From positions 246,051-310,050 of the forward strand of contig CAVVSK010000009.1 of assembly GCA_963750965.1 (NCBI GenBank): 64,000 bases of DNA. Direction: 5' to 3'. This stretch comes from CANKHA01 sp963750965 (GTDB taxonomy: Bacteria; Pseudomonadota; Alphaproteobacteria; Rhizobiales; Xanthobacteraceae). The notes under the pieces are model-generated. The model ran no database searches. It was not told the origin of the DNA and worked only from the letters and a program-made list of their open reading frames with translations. The first letter of the stretch is position 1; the number at the start of each line of letters is the position of its first letter. A program made the position numbers and the translations under genes. Positions 44,037-51,903 of the stretch are shown one piece after another.

Positions 44037-44282
44037 ATGGAAAAGCGCACTCCTGAGCGGCAGCGGATGCTGAAGCATGCCACCATCATGTTTGGTTGGG
44101 CAGGTGGAATTTCTTGCGTGGTGCGCAATATCTCGAAAGTCGGCGCTTGTTTAGAGGTGCAATCCCATTCGGGAATTCCTGACACATTTGATCTGGTCTT
44201 CGACAAGGACAAGTCGAGGCGGGCTTGCGAAGTCATTTGGCGAAAACGGCTGCAGATCGGCGTAGTGTTTAAGCAGTATTAA
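44037..44282 (+). CDS. Small PilZ-domain-like protein
   Basis: An 81-residue single-domain protein. The N-terminal MEKRTPERQR followed by a beta strand and CVVRNISKVGACLEV matches the PilZ pattern (basic cluster, then N-x-S-x-x-G), and the C-terminal CEVIWRKRLQIGVVF completes the small barrel. PilZ domains commonly bind cyclic di-GMP, although many short rhizobial versions lack proof of binding. ATG 44037 is preferred over the longer frame from 43926, which starts with non-conserved residues. A second PilZ protein lies in the island at 49893-50216. Confidence 0.75.
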   Translation: MEKRTPERQRMLKHATIMFGWAGGISCVVRNISKVGACLEVQSHSGIPDTFDLVFDKDKSRRACEVIWRKRLQIGVVFKQY

Positions 44283-44366
44283 ACAACAACGCCCGCCGCG
44301 CGCTTTCATTTGAGGCAGGCCGGCGCTTCGCAGGAGCGCCGCCCTGGGTTCAAGTGATGGGCCTTC

Positions 44367-44570
44367 CTACTTATTCATAAGTCGGCGGTCGATGATCTTC
44401 TCTTCGGCCACCAGATCCGCCCATGGGTGATAGGCGGCGGCGACAGCGAGAACCCCAACCAGCGGGTACGCCCACCAGTACAAATCCGGCCAGATGTAAT
44501 AGACGCCGAAGCTGATGAAGCTGGCGCATGCGAGCGCGCCCAGAGCGAGCAATTGTGAGTCCCTGAGCAT
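44367..44570 (-). CDS. Small two-helix membrane protein
   Basis: A 67-residue frame with two adjacent hydrophobic segments (LLALGALACASFISFGVYYI and WAYPLVGVLAVAAA) and a charged C-terminus (LVAEEKIIDRRLMNK). GGGGG lies seven bases before ATG 44570. No family is recognised. It is the last chromosomal gene before the tRNA-derived repeat that marks the island's left border. Role unknown. Confidence 0.55.
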   Translation of the reverse strand: MLRDSQLLALGALACASFISFGVYYIWPDLYWWAYPLVGVLAVAAAYHPWADLVAEEKIIDRRLMNK

Positions 44571-44829
44571 TTGTGCCCCCGTCCTCAGGATCCACAAATG
44601 CTAATCGCAGTCAGAGTTTCCCACCATAGCCCTGATCGGCATGACAGCTAAATAATTCTGGGTACAGTGGGCCCAAATGGCATGCGGGCAGGCGGAGCGT
44701 GACGCATCTCCGAACTTTTTTTGAAATTCGCCTTCGCGAATTTTTCGCAGCGTCGGGTGCATCCCACGTGTCGATACTCAATCGTTACGTCCCGGCGCGC
44801 TGGTGTAACCCGTAAATTTTGCGGAAGCT

Positions 44830-44873
44830 TTTGGTCGGAGCGCGAGATTTGAACTCGGGACCCAGTCCCCCAG
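44830..44873. repeat. Left att-like copy of the tRNA-Pro 3' half
   Basis: This block matches 54723-54769 (the 3' half of tRNA-Pro, reading from CCA through the T arm to the anticodon loop) except for three missing C residues. Similarity stops at the anticodon loop. It cannot fold as a tRNA. It is interpreted as the far attachment-site remnant of the island. Confidence 0.75.
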
Positions 44874-45390
44874 GTAGGGGCGGCTCCCAGCGATCATTCG
44901 GCAATTCTTGCAACGGCTGCTGTTTCGAGCGACTGACGATCAATCACTTAGCATCGACTCCTGCAAACGGGACCCGCTTTGCGGATCTGCCTAGCCAGGA
45001 ACCAGAATCCCCCAATTAGCTCATTCGGTGATTTGCCTCGTCGCGGCCGGCCGATCCTTCGCGATATGGTCGGGATCTAAGCCAAGTTTGATGGACCGAG
45101 CGCCGACCTTCAACGTCCTTGCGTTGTGGCACTGAATGTCCTGCCGCGATATTTGAGCTAGGTACTTGCATATTGATGCCCTTGCGGGCGCCGATATTGC
45201 CCTTAAGGCCAATACCGGATTTTGATCGCATGATGTTCGATAATAAATCGCGAATGTACGCAACCGGGCGCCCCGTATCAGCGGGGCGGAGTGACTTGTG
45301 AGCGCCGGAGATCGCTCCTCGACCGTCTCATTTTCGGGGGTGATGGGAATCAACGCCACTTCGCGAGATAGACTATCGATGCAAGGCACC
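44874..45390. other. Stretch with no supported gene
   Basis: Between the left att-like copy and the DUF1254 remnant I see only short overlapping frames without coherent protein character on either strand. It probably holds decayed sequence. Confidence 0.5.
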
Positions 45391-45491
45391 ATGCCGGGCA
45401 AAGGCTGGACACACTGCTCCGGCTCTACGCGCCGCTCGAGCCCTGGTTTGACAACACCTGGAAGCCGGGAGACTTCGAGCGGGTGAAGTGA
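45391..45491 (+). pseudogene. C-terminal remnant of a DUF1254/DUF1214-type gene
   Basis: The frame ending at TGA 45489-45491 reads LLRLYAPLEPWFDNTWKPGD and then FERVK. It is preceded, in another frame, by MPGKGW. Together these match the end of DUF1254/DUF1214 proteins, where PGKG, an LRLYGPLEPWFD-type segment and a W-x-PG motif occur in that order. The frame change between the two pieces and the absence of the remaining several hundred residues show a dead fragment. Identification is from motif memory only. Confidence 0.55.
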
Positions 45492-45590
45492 GCGCTCCTT
45501 GCAGGGTGGAGCGGATAGTGGTCCTACCAAGCGTGAGAGAAAGAATCTTGTAGTTCAAAACCCCAACTCTATTCAACGGAGACAATCCCG

Positions 45591-46127
45591 ATGCGCAAGC
45601 TGATTCTCATTTTGGCTATTGCAATGACCGTCGCGCCTGGTTCAGGCCAGGCACAAATGACAATCGACATGTCGCGAGTAACCTGTGCGAACTATCTGGC
45701 CATGTCGCCGGACCAGACTTCTACTTTCTCCGCCTGGATGAGCGGTTGGTTCAATCACAAATGGGGCTACGTCTGGGTTGGCCTCAATGATTTCGCGAGG
45801 AACATCGCGAGTATCAAGCAATTTTGCACCACCTCTCCCCAGGAGACCGTTATGGCCGCCTTGGAGCGCTCCATTCCACAGCCGGCGCCTGTGACCGGGC
45901 AGATCAAGATCGATATGTCGTTGATCACATGCAAACAATATTTGGGCTCGGATGCTGAGCGAAAGGAATTGATCGGCGCTTGGATGAGCGGCTACTTCCG
46001 CGCATCGACGAACCAGTCAATATTCGATTTCCAGAGATTTGCGAAAAATACGAGGACCGTCGGAAACTACTGCAAGAAACATGGCGGCGAGACCGTCATG
46101 AGCGCAATTCAAAAGAGCGCGCGGTGA
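45591..46127 (+). CDS. Secreted protein with two tandem HdeA-like domains
   Basis: A 178-residue exported protein: signal peptide MRKLILILAIAMTVAPGSG ending near GQA, then two copies of an HdeA/HdeB-like domain. Copy one (about residues 25-92) has IDMSRVTCANYLAM, FSAWMSGWF and IKQFC-x(4)-PQETVMAAL. Copy two (about 104-178) has IDMSLITCKQYLG, IGAWMSGYF and VGNYCKKHGGETVMSAI. Each keeps a Cys pair that would form the HdeA disulfide. HdeA-type chaperones keep periplasmic proteins soluble at low pH; a tandem version is uncommon. CAACGGAGACAATCCCG precedes the ATG. Intact within the island. Confidence 0.82.
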   Translation: MRKLILILAIAMTVAPGSGQAQMTIDMSRVTCANYLAMSPDQTSTFSAWMSGWFNHKWGYVWVGLNDFARNIASIKQFCTTSPQETVMAALERSIPQPAPVTGQIKIDMSLITCKQYLGSDAERKELIGAWMSGYFRASTNQSIFDFQRFAKNTRTVGNYCKKHGGETVMSAIQKSAR

Positions 46128-46166
46128 ATTGGATCGCCGGCGGTTGGACGTGGCCGCGGCTCAATA

Positions 46167-46202
46167 ATTGCGCGTTGAAAAACTAGTCGTGAACACGGAG
46201 CG
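46167..46202. repeat. Direct repeat B, copy 1
   Basis: Thirty-six bases starting ATTGCGCGTTGAAAAACTAG are repeated at 54575-54610 with one mismatch. The copy lies just before the small hypothetical gene at 46206; the shared TAG ends short frames reading CALKN in both places. Confidence 0.85.
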
Positions 46203-46205
46203 AGC

Positions 46206-46475
46206 ATGCCGATGTGGATCCTGATGTACGTCTTCTCCTACTCAGTCAGTCCGGCCGCTACAAACGACAGGGCGGAATGGAGGCTCCTCCCAACCGTGGT
46301 GTTCCAAGAATTCTCGAATGAAGAGCGATGCAGGGCGGCCAAGTCGACACTTGAGGTAAGCTTAAAGGAGGCGGGAGCCAAATTTAAAAGTGGTTTAGAA
46401 GACTTGAAGAGCATAGGTAAGGCTGACCCAGCGCAGATCATCATTGCCTTTAATGTGGAATGCCTTCCGAAATAA
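46206..46475 (+). CDS. Small hypothetical protein, possibly secreted
   Basis: An 89-residue frame starting ATG 46206 inside the island. The N-terminal MPMWILMYVFSYSVS is hydrophobic and could be a short signal or anchor. The rest is charged with two cysteines (EERCRAAKS and NVECLPK), spaced as in small periplasmic proteins. Coding quality is plausible, but no family is recognised. Direct repeat B ends four bases before the start codon. Confidence 0.5.
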   Translation: MPMWILMYVFSYSVSPAATNDRAEWRLLPTVVFQEFSNEERCRAAKSTLEVSLKEAGAKFKSGLEDLKSIGKADPAQIIIAFNVECLPK

Positions 46476-46718
46476 GGTCGGATTGGATGCCGGGCAGCGG
46501 GCGACCCGCTGTATTCCAAACACGGATTGCCACCGGCAGAGGATGGATAGCGGCGCCTTGGCCCCATGACCCGCAGGGGTAGACCAACCGGCCAAAGCTG
46601 TCGCGTAGCCGTCCTGAACGCAAATACGACGCGCAAATCTGGAACTGCGGTGGCACGTCCGGTATTTCTTTTTGCAGGAGAGCCTCGGGAGGCTCACTTA
46701 CACGCAAGGGAGGAAAAG

Positions 46719-46958
46719 ATGATCAGGTTGATCGCTGTTGCTGGCTTCACCTTGGCTTTAGCGACATCGGCTCAAGCAATTACGCCTGCGCCGGTTTCTC
46801 AGCCGGAGGTTTCGACGACACAGGTTGCGTACGCCTGTGGAGCGGGGAGGACAAGGATTGCCGGTAGGTGCGTCGCCCGAACCACGGTCCGGCAAACGCG
46901 CCGGGACGTCCGCAGGTGTGCGCGATGGAACGGAAACGTCTGCGCTAGGTGGCTGTGA
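46719..46958 (+). CDS. Small Cys/Arg-rich secreted protein
   Basis: A 79-residue frame with a signal peptide (MIRLIAVAGFTLALATSAQA), then a Pro/Thr segment and a Cys/Arg-rich C-terminus: YACGAGRTRIAGRCVAR, then RRCARWNGNVCARW. Four cysteines could make two disulfides. Short secreted proteins of exactly this layout are abundant in Bradyrhizobium genomes with unknown roles. GGGAGGAAAAG lies just upstream of the ATG. A longer frame from 46566 has no conserved N-terminus. Confidence 0.72.
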   Translation: MIRLIAVAGFTLALATSAQAITPAPVSQPEVSTTQVAYACGAGRTRIAGRCVARTTVRQTRRDVRRCARWNGNVCARWL

Positions 46959-47298
46959 ACGCCCTGCATTGGCTTCCGAAAACTCCCAGTCGGACGCCAA
47001 TGCTCTTCTTTCGCCCGTATTCGCGGCCCGCAAGGCGCCAGAAGCCGGACAGCCGCGCTTAACTCATCATCAGCCTGTTGTGAAGCCGAACCAACAGCAA
47101 CGAAAGGCAAAGAAGCAGGCGAGCAAGAAGGAGCCGCGCAAGTGAGGGCCGGCGCAGGATCCCCCGCTGCCTCAGCGATTCAATTGCCCTAGGGTACAGG
47201 TTCTGCCGACGAGGCCTGTTACGATACGATCGGTTGCGACAATGCGAAGATCGGCCTCAGCTGAGCTTCTAGTTGGGGCGTCCTGCAGGGATACCAAC

Positions 47299-47739
47299 GT
47301 GAACCCTACAGATGAAATCTCGGCAGAAAGGGTCCAAGAGATTTATGACGATTTCGCCTTCGGACGGCTGGATCGTCTCTCGGAAGTTTTCGATCAGGAT
47401 ATCGATTTTATCAGCCATGCCCCTACCACGTTTTTTCCTTATTTGGGAAAGCGTCATGGGCGTCGGAACGTCTTGGAAGCTTTGACGGAGCTCCACGAGA
47501 AACTGCAAGTTACCTCTATCCGCCTGATGTCAGTCTTGGTTGCTGATGATCAAGCGGCCTTGACGGTTCTGATGGACGTGACAGAACGCCGTTCTTCTCG
47601 GAAGGCGCAATTCCTCGCAGCTCATTTCCTTCGCTTCCGCCAGGGGCAGATCGTTTCTTTCTGCGGAATTATCGACTCTTTAGATGTGGTGCGGCAATTG
47701 ACGGCCCACAGGTTAGACCCGTTTCAAGGCAACTCGTAA
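47299..47739 (+). CDS. SnoaL/NTF2-like domain protein
   Basis: A 146-residue single-domain protein with the NTF2-like pattern: an N-terminal helix (SAERVQEIYDDFAFGRLDRLSEVF), then DIDFISHAP, GRRNVLEALTELHEK, and long beta strands ending with HFLRFRQGQIVSFCGIIDSLDVVRQL. Relatives include SnoaL cyclases, ketosteroid isomerases and many proteins of unknown activity; no catalytic residues can be assigned. GTG 47299 (AGGGA upstream) is preferred to ATG 47242. Intact gene in the island. Confidence 0.68.
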   Translation: MNPTDEISAERVQEIYDDFAFGRLDRLSEVFDQDIDFISHAPTTFFPYLGKRHGRRNVLEALTELHEKLQVTSIRLMSVLVADDQAALTVLMDVTERRSSRKAQFLAAHFLRFRQGQIVSFCGIIDSLDVVRQLTAHRLDPFQGNS

Positions 47740-47999
47740 CGCTAAGCGTTTTCGCGGTTTGCTTTGCGTGACGCGCTTTCAGGGAGACGGGGCGAGAGAG
47801 TCCCAGCGCCGGCGGAAGCGGGCCTTCTGACACACTGGCCGGGCATTCCAGCGGTGCAGGGGCCGCAATCGTTCTATTAGCGGCGGATCGCCGGAAGTTG
47901 CCTGGGCTTGGCTTCGCCCATCGGCGCGTTTGCCGCTGGCGTGCGCTTCCATCAATAGCTTCGCGGTCGTCTGCCAGATCGGCTTGGCTTGCCGCGAAA

Positions 48000-48125
48000 C
48001 TAGGGCCACTTCCACAGAATGACAGCAAGCCACACCAGCCATGATACCGAGAGTCCGACCGTAGCGTACATCCAGCGGTCGGCTGCCTTTTCCAATTCTG
48101 GCTGTTCTTTTTCCCGGCGGGCCAT
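48000..48125 (-). CDS. Very small single-helix membrane protein
   Basis: A 41-residue frame: a charged N-terminus (MARREKEQPELEKAADRW) followed by a hydrophobic helix (VGLSVSWLVWLAVIL) and WKWP. The charge pattern predicts an N-in orientation. There is no obvious ribosome site at ATG 48125, and the frame is open for some codons upstream, so it could be the end of a longer, damaged gene. Amino acid composition is coherent, but no family is recognised. Confidence 0.4.
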   Translation of the reverse strand: MARREKEQPELEKAADRWMYATVGLSVSWLVWLAVILWKWP

Positions 48126-48500
48126 GTAAGACGAATAATCAGAGGTCGCGGCGGCGTCTTGCGAAAATCGGACAAAGTTTTGTTGGGGAAGAGCCGAGCA
48201 CGCAAGCCAGCAGCTCCGGTAGACGCCTGGCGGCCGAGAGTCGCACCTCGCCTAAAAAGAAAAGGAGCCTTCCAACACTGGGCTCCTTTTCACGGTCCCG
48301 GTGGGCGAATGAAAATTGGAGGTTCACCGGGAGGCCGCCACACAAGGATTACACGCTCCAGCCCTTCGCGCCAGTTGGCGCGGGAAGGATTTACTGCTTA
48401 GGACAAAGGCCCGAACGCGCCGGGGTTGGCGCGGCCCGAAATTCAGCGGCACCCGCTCGCCGGTACAGTGCCGCAGGAATAGCGAGGCAATACTGCGCTT
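48126..48500. other. Stretch with no supported gene
   Basis: Only overlapping short frames with no consistent protein character. It contains the hairpin at 48260-48290 and lies next to a DNA ligase fragment. Confidence 0.45.
48260..48290. terminator. Possible bidirectional terminator hairpin
   Basis: AAAAGGAGCC (48260-48269) and GGCTCCTTTT (48281-48290) are perfectly complementary across an 11-base loop, giving a stem flanked by A and T runs. No intact gene ends close by on either strand, so it may be left from a lost transcription unit. Confidence 0.5.
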
Positions 48501-48695
48501 TTAGAACGTCCCGTCCTCAATGCGCGTGTATGCTGGCGCCTTCCTGTTCCTGATCTTGATCCACGTCCTGGCGCGACCCGAGCGGTAAGGTGCATCCAAC
48601 CGTTTCGACACGATGCCCTCGCACCCCAGCTTGCACGCCTGTGCGAACACGATCTCACCATCCGCGGCGATATGCTCGCTCAGCCAGATGCCAGG
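48501..48695 (-). pseudogene. C-terminal fragment of an ATP-dependent DNA ligase
   Basis: The last 64 codons of this frame read GEIVFAQACKLGCEGIVSKR and then LDAPYRSGRARTWIKIRN, matching the end of the adenylation/OB region of LigD-type and small standalone bacterial ATP-dependent DNA ligases (GLEGIVSK followed by a PYRSGR-W-K segment). The catalytic lysine motif and the rest of the N-terminal domain are missing; the frame continues upstream only in non-conserved residues. Direct repeat A elsewhere in the island carries a related PYRSGRAKTRIK segment. Confidence 0.65.
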
Positions 48696-48824
48696 CTTGG
48701 CCTGCGCAATAGCGGTGTCGGGACTTGGCGCAAGCAGTCGCCCACCGCGCGGCGGGCTCGCCGCGCGCGGGATCGAACATTGGGTACCAAATCCAATACC
48801 GATGTTTAGGTCAGGCAACCGACA

Positions 48825-49217
48825 TTAGGCTGCGGGATTCTCCGGCACCATTTGAATTTTCTTAGGCGGAGGTAAGTAGTAGAATGACGATTCTTCAACT
48901 ACATTTTTGATCAGCGAGTTTTCCGACAGATATCTGTGATACTGCGAGATCACTGCCTTCGCTTCCTTCAGCGTGGCAAGCCTCCATTGTATCTCAAGAT
49001 TCTCCAGACCGGTGACGCTCTCTACAACCCGGCGCTCTTCCACGATCAGCTTGAATTCACTGGGTTGATCGGAATCTGCGGCCTCGTCAATGAGAGTCGC
49101 GAAATCGATACGGCCGGTAGCCACCCAATTCCGTTTTATAAAACCAGGAGACGGTTCGGTTTTCCAGCGTTTCCAGCCTCGCAATTTTGTCATGGATATC
49201 AGCACATGATGAGTCAT
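48825..49217 (-). CDS. Hypothetical protein
   Basis: A 130-residue frame with good coding character and a ribosome site (AAAGGACAGACC) before ATG 49217. It is basic at the N-terminus (TKLRGWKRWKTEP), acidic in the middle (DEAADSDQPSEF) and helical toward the end (LATLKEAKAVISQYHRYLSENSLIKNVVEE), finishing with a Pro-rich tail. No signal peptide, membrane segment or known motif. Situated between island remnants; function unknown. Confidence 0.5.
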   Translation of the reverse strand: MTHHVLISMTKLRGWKRWKTEPSPGFIKRNWVATGRIDFATLIDEAADSDQPSEFKLIVEERRVVESVTGLENLEIQWRLATLKEAKAVISQYHRYLSENSLIKNVVEESSFYYLPPPKKIQMVPENPAA

Positions 49218-49834
49218 GGTCTGTCCTTTCTACACTGCACAAGCGGTAGGGGATCCGGACGTACACGGAGTTCCCCCAGCGCTTACACGATACGCAACCG
49301 CCCGAGCGGGTTTTAATCACTTTTTAGAAATCGCCGCCTCTGGTCATCGACAACGGCACGAAATGTTTCGGGATGGCTCGCCCTCGTGTGCAGACGAGCA
49401 TAACTCTCGGAGGCCGCGCCCATGCTTCAATCCCCGCATTCACGAACTAATCTAAGTCACTGAAATACATGAGGATGTGGTGCGTTCGCGCCATTCACAC
49501 CAAGGCTATGCCCGTGACGGCGACACATCAGCCCCGAGGGCAGACCGTTCGCCTGGTGGGCTTCGGACACGCCGGCAGCGGGATGAATGCGATGTGCGAG
49601 GCCGAGCGAACCCTCGCGGTAAGGCGACAGCCGCGTGCGCCTGTTCACCCATGCACCCAGCCGGGACCGCTCGGCGGCCTCGCGGCCACCGTGGGAAGAC
49701 ACGGGGTTATAAAACCGGATGGGGCGCGGAATGATCGGCCCGGCCTACTAGAACGCCATGGCATGAAAACGCTACTCTACAGTCGCCCACCCGAGCCGGG
49801 ATAAGGCCGGTGCAGTGCCGTTTGTGGAGTCGAA
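49218..49834. other. Stretch with no supported gene
   Basis: Frames on both strands here (for example 49469-49804 plus and 49457-49702 minus) have Arg/Pro/His-rich composition typical of non-coding GC-rich DNA and no coherent start. Nothing can be supported. Confidence 0.5.
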
Positions 49835-49951
49835 ATGCCAGACGGAATGATTGTGCTGCAGCCCAACGAGTTCAGCCAGCCCGACTATGCGCTCAAACTG
49901 GCTGCAGAAGTCTCTCGCCTCGTTTGCGGAACGATCGCCGCCGACCCATAG
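49835..49951 (+). CDS. Possible 38-residue small protein
   Basis: ATG 49835 is preceded by GTGGAGTCGAA and opens a short frame reading MPDGMIVLQPNEFSQPDYAL, then a helix-like segment with one Cys (EVSRLVCGTIAA). Its end overlaps the convergent PilZ gene by 59 bases. The ribosome site and balanced composition favour a small gene or a truncated gene start, but this is weak evidence. Confidence 0.3.
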   Translation: MPDGMIVLQPNEFSQPDYALKLAAEVSRLVCGTIAADP

Positions 49952-50216
49952 CTAGCTCGCTGGTAGCGTCGGCAGTAAATTCCACCCCCAAACCGTCCTT
50001 TGAACGTCGAACGACGCGGCATCTCTTAGCGCGGCCGCGAGGTGAGATGCGGAGAATGAACTCGTCCGGAACTGTGCTAGGTTCCAGGCCAATAATCTTG
50101 GCACCATCATTTGAAAAGTTACTCACGATACATCGCCCGGTGAAACGGCCGTGGCTATCATAGATTTCGGCTGGCGAGTTCCATTCGACACGAAAGTTCT
50201 TTCGGCGTTCGCGCAT
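49893..50216 (-). CDS. PilZ domain protein
   Basis: A 107-residue protein opening MRERRKNFRVEWNSPAEIYD, followed by RCIVSNFSNDGAKIIG, the R-x(2-3)-R and (N/D)-x-S-x-x-G pattern of cyclic di-GMP-binding PilZ domains. The remainder alternates strands (EFILRISPRGRAKRCRVVRR, then DGLGVEF) and ends in a basic tail. It probably senses cyclic di-GMP or is a degenerate relative; effector partner unknown. ATG 50216. Intact within the island; a smaller PilZ protein lies just outside at 44037. Confidence 0.8.
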   Translation of the reverse strand: MRERRKNFRVEWNSPAEIYDSHGRFTGRCIVSNFSNDGAKIIGLEPSTVPDEFILRISPRGRAKRCRVVRRSKDGLGVEFTADATSELAMGRRRSFRKRGERLLQPV

Positions 50217-50411
50217 GTTCGCGGTCTCGAATAAGGTGGAAGGTCACGACATTGAAGTCGGCAAACGTGAGAAGCGCTTTAATCGATATGTGAAAAAGCT
50301 ACATAGTTTTCGATTCAATCATTCATCAAACCGCGGTGGCGCGGGTCAAGGTGACACTGAACCAGGGACGAGCGGAATGCACCTGCTCTGTCGCCCGCAG
50401 ACGAGATCGCG

Positions 50412-51023
50412 ATGCCTATCAGTGCCGCCGCCGATTCAGTCGCACCGCCGGGGCTTCCCACAATTGGCAAATGGATGATTTCGGCAGACGGTGCGATCGC
50501 CCATTGGCTCGGCGAGATCTACGAAGGAAAGCGCCTGCGCGAGCCGATCAACGTGATTCTTGTCGATGCGGCGGCGGCGAGTGTCGATGATGCGAAGCAG
50601 AGGCTCGTCGAGGCGGCCGCGGCTGCAGGCTATCCGATACGTTTTGGGCATTCGACCGGCTACCGCGCCCTTATAGGCGGCCAGATTTACGCGCAACTGC
50701 CCGCTGGCCGCGACGATGCCTTCTCTAACCGCATCTTCGAGTTGAGCAACAATCATGGCCGCATTTTCGGCCCATCCATCATCGACGGGGCGTATGTCTT
50801 CATCGGCGCGTTTAGTCGCGAAGAGGTGCGCCCGTTCCGCTCGCCCGAGCACGGCTATGCCTCCTTCAACCGTGCGCGCGACGACTTTTCGCAAGACCTC
50901 GATCGGACCACTCAGTTCAAGCTCAGCGGCTTTATCGATATGGCGAACGCGATCATTGGCGATCCGGAGATTACCACAGGCGACCACGACAGGCTCGCGG
51001 TGCTGCTGCGGGCAGGAAGGTGA
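50412..51023 (+). CDS. Conserved hypothetical protein
   Basis: A 203-residue protein with strong coding character. Notable stretches are WMISADGAIAHWLGEIYEGK, REPINVILVDAAAASVDDAK, AAGYPIRFGHSTGYRALIGG, SNNHGRIFGPSIIDGAYVFIGAFSREE, and YASFNRARDDFSQDL. The mix of a mobile helix and His/Asn/Arg-rich loops suggests a folded alpha/beta domain; similar proteins occur in bradyrhizobia, but I cannot name a function. No signal peptide is visible at ATG 50412, so the N-terminus may be shortened. Its final residues (LLRAGR, stop) are encoded inside direct repeat A, suggesting the original C-terminus was replaced. Confidence 0.62.
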   Translation: MPISAAADSVAPPGLPTIGKWMISADGAIAHWLGEIYEGKRLREPINVILVDAAAASVDDAKQRLVEAAAAAGYPIRFGHSTGYRALIGGQIYAQLPAGRDDAFSNRIFELSNNHGRIFGPSIIDGAYVFIGAFSREEVRPFRSPEHGYASFNRARDDFSQDLDRTTQFKLSGFIDMANAIIGDPEITTGDHDRLAVLLRAGR

Positions 51024-51084
51024 ACGACCGTACCGCTCGGGCCGCGCCAAAACTCGAATCAAAAGTGCCACCAGCAAGCGTCGT
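51004..51084. repeat. Direct repeat A, copy 1
   Basis: Eighty-one bases starting TGCTGCGGGCAGGAAGGTG and ending CAGCAAGCGTCGT recur at 54486-54565 with one substitution and one missing base. Read on the plus strand it can encode PYRSGRAKTRIKSATS, similar to a DNA ligase C-terminal segment. It joins the end of one gene to the truncated start of another. Confidence 0.88.
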
Positions 51085-51344
51085 ACGCAATCCTACCCGA
51101 TCCTGTCGCCCGAGAGAATTTCCTGAGCGAAGAGGGCGATCTTGAAACCGCTTCATTGCGCCTGTCGGCTCCCGCCAAAAAAGGAAAGCGGGGACTAACG
51201 GGAGAACTTGATGCTGCTGTCGAGGCAATGAAACGAGTGCCGTGGACGACTCTCGCTGAGCTTAAGGGCGATCCGGATATACTTCAGAAAATCGATAACG
51301 CGGAAGCCTTGCTCAAAACCCTGAGGAAGGCCCTTTCGTCTTAG
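51085..51344 (+). pseudogene. C-terminal remnant of an unidentified gene
   Basis: From the right edge of repeat A the plus-strand frame reads AILPDPVARENFLSEEGD, later LDAAVEAMKRVPWTTLAELK, then DPDILQKIDNAEALLKTLRK, stopping at 51344. This is coherent helical protein sequence with no start codon of its own and cut exactly at the repeat boundary. It therefore looks like the 3' end of a larger gene. The family is not recognised; a DNA-partition or phage-type protein would be a guess. Confidence 0.5.
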
Positions 51345-51525
51345 CCAGGGGCGCTTGGGCAAGCTTACCGCCAGCCATCTCGTAAACTCGGGCAAGTTGT
51401 TTCGCCAAAAGCAAATCGATTAGGCGTTCCATCACCGAAACATCTACTCGCTGCTCCTTCCAGGCGTAATCTGCAGCGTCTAGCGCGTCTTCGATCGGAG
51501 CCCCACCACCAAGTGCGCCTCAGTT
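51313..51525 (-). pseudogene. Possible minus-strand gene remnant
   Basis: A minus-strand frame reads APIEDALDAADYAWKEQRVD, then VSVMERLIDLLLAKQLARVYEMAGGK, stopping at 51313. A preceding piece (TKLPETEAHL) lies in another frame at a GGTGGTGGGG run. The composition looks genuinely coding, but no intact start exists, and the end overlaps the plus-strand remnant by 32 bases. Family unknown. Confidence 0.33.
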
Positions 51526-51563
51526 TCCGGCAACTTGGTGGAAACGCCCTTGTGTTCCGGCCA

Positions 51564-51758
51564 TTATAATTTGAGCCGAAAGAACTCGACGATGACATCA
51601 AGTTCCCGGATCCGCGCCCCAGTTATGGCCTTCATAGATTCGTTTCCCTCACGACGATCGCGCACAATCCAGTAGCGGCCGCCCGGTTCACGCTCGAGGT
51701 CAAATCCAAGGTGACTGAGACGAGCGCGGATTAGTTCTTCTTTGAGTTCGAGATCCAC
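51564..51758 (-). CDS. Small hypothetical protein
   Basis: A 64-residue frame from GTG 51758: LKEELIRARLSHLGFDLERE, a GGRYWIVRDRRE strand, then a helix ending ELDVIVEFFRLKL. The alternation of helix, strand and helix is coherent and the charge balance is typical of a cytoplasmic protein. No ribosome site or family is recognised. Located in the island upstream of, and divergent from, the CoA-transferase fusion gene. Confidence 0.45.
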   Translation of the reverse strand: MDLELKEELIRARLSHLGFDLEREPGGRYWIVRDRREGNESMKAITGARIRELDVIVEFFRLKL

Positions 51759-51903
51759 CTTGATTCAATTACAGCATTGAAATTTTGATGTCCATTACGG
51801 TGCATCAGCGTCGGTGATATAAGCCGGGGTGAAGGTCTGCGCTCGCTGAAAGTGCATCGATAGAATACACGGCCTTTGCAGAGTCCAAAGGGGCGGGTGT
51901 GCT

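Noticed and set aside
44830..44905. Second tRNA-Pro gene
   Set aside because: Only the 3' half is present, with three bases missing and no matching 5' acceptor or D arm.
49457..49804. Overlapping plus- and minus-strand frames of 80-111 codons in the island
   Set aside because: Neither has a ribosome site, balanced composition or recognised motif.
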